A stretch of DNA of 8,545 bases from Alphaproteobacteria bacterium (lineage in GTDB: Bacteria > Pseudomonadota > Alphaproteobacteria > Rickettsiales > JABSSG01): NCBI GenBank assembly GCA_022600235.1, contig JAHZKS010000055.1:1-8545 (forward strand), read 5' to 3'. The notes beneath the pieces were generated by a model. The model had not been told where the DNA came from, did not search any database, and saw nothing but the letters and a program-made list of their open reading frames with translations. This document shows positions 4,519-8,545 of this stretch, in pieces (the stretch's first letter is position 1; each line of letters opens with the position of its first letter). Position numbers and translations under genes: made by a program.

Positions 4519-6657
4519 ATGTCAAAAGATGGATTACTAGAAAAAGTTATATCCTACGACGAATCTCATTATATTAATCAAGTTCGTAAAGCAATGCTTT
4601 TTGCTGAGGCAGCTCATAGCCATCAGAAAAGAGCTTCAGGAGAGCCATACTTCACACACCCATTAGCAGTTGCAACAATAGTTGCAGATCTCAAATTAGA
4701 CTCATTAGCTGTAATAGTAGCTCTGCTGCATGATACAGTCGAAGATACAGATGTTACACTAAAACAGATATCAAAAGAGTTTGGAGAAGAAGTTGCTGAG
4801 TTAGTAAATGGAGTGACAAAAATAAATTTCATCGAGAAAAAAAGCGAAAGCGTAGTGCAAGCAGAAAACCTACGAAAGCTGATTATAGCTATATCAAAAG
4901 ACATACGAATACTGCTAGTAAAATTAGCAGACAGACTACACAATATGAGAACCTTGCATTACATAAAATCTTCAAAGAAAAGAGCGCGTATAGCAACTGA
5001 AACACTTGAGATATTTGCACCTTTAGCTGAAAGAATCGGAGTGCATAATGTGAAAAATGAACTACAAGATCTAGCGTTTAAAACATTATATCCAGATATA
5101 AGAGATTCAATTATAAAAAGAATAAAGCTGCTAAAATCAAACGATAACCACAAACTTCCCAAAAAGATCATCACCACCCTTATTCAACTTTTCAAAACTC
5201 ATGGCATCGAAGCTAAGATACTTGATAGAGAAAAAACTCCATATTCTATATGGATGAAAATGAAAAGAAAGAAGATTAGCTTTGAACAGCTCTCTGATAT
5301 TATGGCTTTTCGTATCATAGTAAAAGACCTTTTAGAATGTTATAAAGTATTAGGGATAATCCATAACCACTACCATACTATTCCTAAATCTTTCAAAGAT
5401 TATATAAGCACACCCAAGCAAAATGGTTACCAATCGCTCCACACATTAATTATGGGCCCAGAACAGCAGCAGATTGAGGTTCAAATACGAACAGAAAAAA
5501 TCCATAAATCAGCTGAATGGGGAATAACAGCTCACTGGTCTTACAAACAGAAAGTTGTATTAAATGAAAAATATAACACTTGGATACAAGAATTATTAAA
5601 AATAGTAGAATCTTCAACAGATTCTACAGAGCTTCTAAACAATGCTAAGCTTGAGATGTATTATGATCAAGTGTTTTGCTTTACTCCAAAGGGTCGAGTT
5701 ATAGCATTACCTACAGGAGCTTCGGCAATAGATTTTGCGTATGCAATACATTCAGATGTTGGAGATAAATGTGTAGGAGTTAAAATTAATAGAAAAATCG
5801 CACCTCTACGTACAAAACTGAAAAATGGTGACCAAGTGGAAATTATTACAGATAAAAACCATGTCCCACTACCATCTTGGGAAAAATTTGCCGTTACTGC
5901 AAAAGCTTTAAGTCATATAAAAAGAACAATTAGGGACAAGAAAAAACAAGAATATATCAACCTAGGACGAGTTATGCTCTCCCATATTTTGACTCATAAT
6001 AAAATATCTTTCTCAGAAGAATTATTATCTAATGCAGTTGAATTCTTTCACAAAGAAAATTTGAACAGCTTACTACAGTCCATTGGAGAAGGTCATATAT
6101 CTACAACAGCAGTACTAAAATCTATTGCAGGAGAGCTGAAAAAAAGTGATAGCTACACAAAAAGCCCACTAGATTTTAACCTAAAAAATCTTACAGCTAC
6201 TAAAGATAAAATTCCTATTAAAGGATTATCTGCAGATGTGAGCGTTCATTTTGCTGATTGCTGCCATCCCATTCCCGGAGATCCAATAGTAGGAATACAT
6301 CAAACTGGAAAAGGAGTGATAGTGCATATTGCGGACTGTGAAACTTTGCAGAATTATTCTTCTTATCCTGAGAAATGGCTAGAAATTGCATGGGATAAAA
6401 ATAACAAAAGAAATATTTACTCTGCAACAATTAAAGCTGTGATGCTTAACAAGCCTGGAAGTTTAGCAATCCTCTCTATTGAAATATCAAAGCATTCTGC
6501 GAATATTAGCAATTTCAGAATTATATCAAGAGCTACAGATTTTTTTGATATTGCAGTTGATTTAGAAGTCAAAGGTTTAACCCATCTAATGACTATAATG
6601 GAATCACTACAGTCAAAACCTTGCATACATTCCGTTCAAAGGCATATTAAAGCATAA
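4519..6657 (+). CDS. Bifunctional (p)ppGpp synthetase/hydrolase, Rel/SpoT family
   Basis: This 712-residue long RSH protein would set cytoplasmic (p)ppGpp levels. Every domain is present. The HD hydrolase (about 20-160) has H47, the HD pair H71-D72, E75-D76 and LADRLHNM (136-143), so hydrolysis looks intact. The synthetase domain (about 230-345) keeps R237, K239, D260, Y304, H308 and E320-VQIRT. TGS follows at about 384-445 (VFCFTPKGRVIALPTGASAIDFAYAIH), then a helical region, a Cys-containing domain around CCHPIPGDPI (581-590) and a C-terminal ACT domain (about 633-710). The synthetase has unusual changes: the usual GRxKH reads DREKT (236-240), and the RxKD motif of bifunctional enzymes reads SFKD (291-294). 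Synthetase strength is therefore uncertain; a mainly hydrolytic, SpoT-like role is possible. It follows rpoZ by 27 bp, a common alphaproteobacterial arrangement, and its stop codon is 4 bp from a convergent gene. The symbol is left blank because rel, spoT and rsh are used interchangeably. Confidence 0.95.
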   Translation: MSKDGLLEKVISYDESHYINQVRKAMLFAEAAHSHQKRASGEPYFTHPLAVATIVADLKLDSLAVIVALLHDTVEDTDVTLKQISKEFGEEVAELVNGVTKINFIEKKSESVVQAENLRKLIIAISKDIRILLVKLADRLHNMRTLHYIKSSKKRARIATETLEIFAPLAERIGVHNVKNELQDLAFKTLYPDIRDSIIKRIKLLKSNDNHKLPKKIITTLIQLFKTHGIEAKILDREKTPYSIWMKMKRKKISFEQLSDIMAFRIIVKDLLECYKVLGIIHNHYHTIPKSFKDYISTPKQNGYQSLHTLIMGPEQQQIEVQIRTEKIHKSAEWGITAHWSYKQKVVLNEKYNTWIQELLKIVESSTDSTELLNNAKLEMYYDQVFCFTPKGRVIALPTGASAIDFAYAIHSDVGDKCVGVKINRKIAPLRTKLKNGDQVEIITDKNHVPLPSWEKFAVTAKALSHIKRTIRDKKKQEYINLGRVMLSHILTHNKISFSEELLSNAVEFFHKENLNSLLQSIGEGHISTTAVLKSIAGELKKSDSYTKSPLDFNLKNLTATKDKIPIKGLSADVSVHFADCCHPIPGDPIVGIHQTGKGVIVHIADCETLQNYSSYPEKWLEIAWDKNNKRNIYSATIKAVMLNKPGSLAILSIEISKHSANISNFRIISRATDFFDIAVDLEVKGLTHLMTIMESLQSKPCIHSVQRHIKA
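5605..5627. repeat. Inverted repeat inside rsh
   Basis: GTAGAATC (5605-5612) and GATTCTAC (5620-5627) are exact reverse complements around a 7-base loop. It falls in the linker between the synthetase and TGS domains (IVESSTDSTE). About one such 8-bp repeat is expected by chance in a window this size, so no function is claimed. Confidence 0.35.
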
Positions 6658-6661
6658 TTAT

Positions 6662-7075
6662 TTACTGACTCTCTACCTCTGGATATTTCTTAGGATTCTT
6701 TCTGTAATAGTCAAAAAACTTTTTTAGTCTTTCTTTAGGTTCTAAACTTACAGTATCTACTACCACGCTGTTATAAAACCCTCCTTTCTCCTCTTTCTTA
6801 GCAACTCTTACCTTTTCTACTGAATCAAAATCTGCACCAATAACGTGGGCAAAACCATGTATCACCTCCAAGCAATCCGCCAGCTCTTCTATAAGTTCAT
6901 CCTTGGATTCTGCAGATACTACTTCTTCTGCCTCTTCTAATATTTTTTCTTTAAACGCTTTTATCAAATCTTTATTGCTTGATATATCTTTCAATTTCAC
7001 TTCTATATCATGATCAAGCATTCTTTGATAAAGTTTGCTACGTATTAATTTATTAAATCTAAAAGTCTTTTTCAT
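6662..7075 (-). CDS. MazG-like / phosphoribosyl-ATP-pyrophosphohydrolase-like NTP pyrophosphatase
   Basis: This 137-residue, all-alpha protein resembles the COG4997 group of predicted house-cleaning pyrophosphatases in the MazG superfamily, which hydrolyse nucleoside triphosphates (often non-canonical) to monophosphate and pyrophosphate. The family metal motif EExxE...ExxD is complete: E47, E48, E51, then E64 and D67 in EELADCLEVI. The N-terminus FNKLIRSKLYQRM (7-19) and KKEEKGGFYNSVVV (93-106) also fit the family. It is too short for canonical two-domain MazG, and there is no histidine-biosynthesis context, so a HisE role is unlikely. It is the last gene of a three-gene operon, 13 bp after the kinase-like gene, with a strong Shine-Dalgarno. 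It ends 4 bp from the rsh stop codon in a tail-to-tail arrangement. The true substrate is unknown. Confidence 0.82.
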   Translation of the reverse strand: MKKTFRFNKLIRSKLYQRMLDHDIEVKLKDISSNKDLIKAFKEKILEEAEEVVSAESKDELIEELADCLEVIHGFAHVIGADFDSVEKVRVAKKEEKGGFYNSVVVDTVSLEPKERLKKFFDYYRKNPKKYPEVESQ

Positions 7076-7080
7076 TCAAA

Positions 7081-7085
7081 CTCCT
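7081..7085 (-). promoter_or_regulatory. Strong Shine-Dalgarno of the MazG-like gene
   Basis: Read on the minus strand, AGGAG lies five bases before the ATG at 7075, preceded by a run of A. It sits just after the stop codon of the upstream gene, within the 13-bp gap. It is the best ribosome binding site in the window and confirms the start of this small gene. Confidence 0.7.
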
Positions 7086-7088
7086 TTT

Positions 7089-7982
7089 TTATAAAGATTG
7101 CATCCGAGATACAACATAATCATAATCTCCTTTTTTGTTAAAATGGCTTGCTATTGCCATACCGCATAATCCAATTTTCAGCATATAGCATTTTAACCTT
7201 TCTTCATAATTTGAAAAATCCATATTAGCCTTAGCATATATTTCTTTCATTTCTACACTGTATTTTACATCTTTAGACCAGAAAGACCAAAAATCTAACC
7301 ATGCGATATCATAAAGAAAATCTCCTATTTTTGCCTCAGCCCAGTCAATAACACCTGTAATATTATTATCATTAACAATTACATTATCATACCCAAAATC
7401 ACCGTGCACCAAGTATCCCATCTCTGGTATATAGGATAATAGCTTTTCCATCTCGTATTTGCATTTATTAAATAATTCTACGTCAAAAAATTCTCTAGCA
7501 AATACTTTATCCCAATCATATTTTATCTTGTGGTTTTCTAGGTTTTGAACACTTTCCTTCCAGGTTTTAAACCTACCATTAAAATTTATGTCTACATCAC
7601 CATGCCCATTAGAAAAAGAAGTATTTGTATTATGTATTGATAGCAAAACACTACAGAGACGAGGAAGCATCTTTATTTTCTTCTGCAAAGTCAAAGAATC
7701 AAATGGCTTACCTTCACATTTTTCAGAGATAGAATAAAAATATTTTTTATCAAATTTACCTATATCAAGGATATTAGGAACCTTAAGCTCATCACAAGAG
7801 AATCTTTCTGCAAATTTATCTTTTAGAAAATCTTTCTTATCAACATTCACTCTGATAATCTTTTCTTCAGTACCATCTATAAATTGATACGCAGAAGACC
7901 ACATTCCCTTAGCAAGAAATTTAATATTTCCTGATTCTTTACTATAATTATTGATTAAAAATTTCTTTATTTCATTAAGCAT
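7089..7982 (-). CDS. Aminoglycoside-phosphotransferase-family kinase (APH fold)
   Basis: This 297-residue protein has the APH/choline-kinase fold. The catalytic loop is LVHGDFGYDN (191-200), with Brenner-motif H193, catalytic D195 and N200. The metal-binding Asp is D213 in TGVIDWAEAKIGDFLYDIAWLDFW, a region that resembles hygromycin B phosphotransferase-type enzymes. The N-terminal lobe has a nucleotide-loop-like stretch KGMWSSAYQF (25-34). Such enzymes transfer the ATP gamma-phosphate to a hydroxyl of a small molecule such as an aminoglycoside, choline, a sugar or a nucleoside; the substrate cannot be deduced here. Antibiotic resistance is not established. The ATG at 7982-7980 overlaps the 3' end of the upstream kinase gene by 8 bp, indicating translational coupling. 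It is full length with no obvious missing catalytic residue and no signal peptide, so it is cytoplasmic. Confidence 0.85.
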   Translation of the reverse strand: MLNEIKKFLINNYSKESGNIKFLAKGMWSSAYQFIDGTEEKIIRVNVDKKDFLKDKFAERFSCDELKVPNILDIGKFDKKYFYSISEKCEGKPFDSLTLQKKIKMLPRLCSVLLSIHNTNTSFSNGHGDVDINFNGRFKTWKESVQNLENHKIKYDWDKVFAREFFDVELFNKCKYEMEKLLSYIPEMGYLVHGDFGYDNVIVNDNNITGVIDWAEAKIGDFLYDIAWLDFWSFWSKDVKYSVEMKEIYAKANMDFSNYEERLKCYMLKIGLCGMAIASHFNKKGDYDYVVSRMQSL

Positions 7983-8538
7983 TCTTAGTCCACAAATATA
8001 CTGTTGATGCCACTTTCTCTACAGATAAGCCAGTTGTATCAAAAATACGAATATTTACCTTGCCACTCCAGTTCTTTATTTTATCCCAGCTGCTAAAATC
8101 TAGATCGCTCCAACAATCTTCCTTTAATACATGCTGCAGCCATTGTGGATCTTGGTGGTGCATTCTAAGCCAAGAAGCCCAATTCAACATATTTTGATCA
8201 GCACCAAATTTTCTATTTTTAAGTCTTTTAATACGCTCAAAATCACTTACATCTAAGAAGCAAAAATCTATCTTACCAAGTTTCTCTGATGAAGGACAAG
8301 CTAATATTTCTCCAAGAACAATCTGTCCAAGCAATAGAGCATTTTTCTCTTCAGAGATTAATCTATTCAACCATTCTTCAGTGGATTTTTGACGCCATTT
8401 TTTATCAGCATTTTCTGGAACACCAATATCATCAAAATCATAAACTTTAATGCCGTTATCCAAAAGCTTTTGCAATTTATTTAAGATAGCAGTTTTTCCA
8501 CTTCCACTTGCACCACCTACAAAATATAACTTAACCAT
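7975..8538 (-). CDS. P-loop small-molecule kinase of unrecognised family
   Basis: This 187-residue protein opens with a hydrophobic strand and a Walker A motif, GGASGSGKT (8-16), as in small nucleotide or metabolite kinases of the AAA_33/gluconate-kinase-like type. Asp residues at 34, 36 and 37 (VYDFDDIG) are placed where such kinases hold a catalytic or substrate Asp. LLLGQIVLGEIL (68-79) may be the Walker B strand. ERIKRLKNRKFG (101-112) resembles an Arg-containing lid. The C-terminal half is unusually Trp-rich (W120, W123, W133, W143, W151, W157). I do not recognise a named family. The start at 8538 leaves only 7 bases to the window edge and the frame is open there, but Walker A normally sits near the N-terminus, so this start is likely. 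It is the first visible gene of the operon with the APH-fold kinase and the MazG-like gene. Confidence 0.75.
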   Translation of the reverse strand: MVKLYFVGGASGSGKTAILNKLQKLLDNGIKVYDFDDIGVPENADKKWRQKSTEEWLNRLISEEKNALLLGQIVLGEILACPSSEKLGKIDFCFLDVSDFERIKRLKNRKFGADQNMLNWASWLRMHHQDPQWLQHVLKEDCWSDLDFSSWDKIKNWSGKVNIRIFDTTGLSVEKVASTVYLWTKNA

Positions 8539-8545
8539 GATGTGA

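Noticed and set aside
4182..4525. Minus-strand open frames antisense to rpoZ
   Set aside because: The Ser-rich and Leu/His-rich products are what the complement of an acidic, repetitive rpoZ tail gives; there is no independent support.
4623..5177. Minus-strand open frames antisense to the rsh hydrolase domain
   Set aside because: They lie within a fully conserved coding region on the other strand and have no motif or ribosome binding site.
7089..7982. Labelling the APH-fold gene as an aminoglycoside resistance gene
   Set aside because: Catalytic motifs show kinase activity is likely, but the family covers many substrates, and its operon partners suggest metabolite or nucleotide chemistry equally well.

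Overview
The window looks like part of an AT-rich alphaproteobacterial chromosome, most likely from an intracellular member of the Rickettsiales or a close relative. Four things point there: the low GC of every gene, the alphaproteobacterial-type N-terminus of RlmE, an omega subunit with a long acidic tail followed directly by a Rel/SpoT gene (a common alphaproteobacterial gene order), and small palindromic intergenic repeats of the kind abundant in Wolbachia and Rickettsia. I cannot name the genus. A full-length Rel/SpoT argues against the most reduced Rickettsiales, and a Midichloriaceae-like or other moderately reduced lineage is only a guess.

Layout. Positions 52-738 (minus) encode the 23S rRNA methyltransferase RlmE. 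A 355-bp gap (739-1093) follows. Its rlmE-proximal part is AT-rich and has a likely promoter. It then carries a decayed hairpin, a perfect 12-bp-arm palindrome, and a roughly 150-bp G-rich block that reads as a degenerate tandem array with a period near 24 bp. Positions 1094-2464 (minus) encode RadA. A 137-bp divergent control region separates radA from a class I DNA photolyase at 2602-3999 (plus). A good sigma70-type promoter precedes an rpoZ-rsh operon (4084-4491 and 4519-6657, plus), encoding the omega subunit of RNA polymerase and a full-length (p)ppGpp synthetase/hydrolase. Meeting rsh head-on, with only 4 bp between stop codons, is a tight minus-strand operon of three genes. In transcription order these are a P-loop kinase of unrecognised family (8538-7975), an aminoglycoside-phosphotransferase-fold kinase (7982-7089) and a MazG-like nucleotide pyrophosphohydrolase (7075-6662).

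Function. The plus-strand half combines DNA repair (photolyase, beside the divergent recombination protein RadA) with transcription and the stringent response (omega, Rsh). The minus-strand trio is the least explained part: two small-molecule kinases plus a house-cleaning NTP pyrophosphatase in overlapping or near-overlapping frames suggest a small nucleotide- or antibiotic-modifying pathway whose substrate is unknown. The most notable sequence-level observations are the substitutions in conserved motifs of the Rsh synthetase domain, the dyads around the rpoZ promoter, and the G-rich array that seems to be built from pieces related to the neighbouring palindrome.
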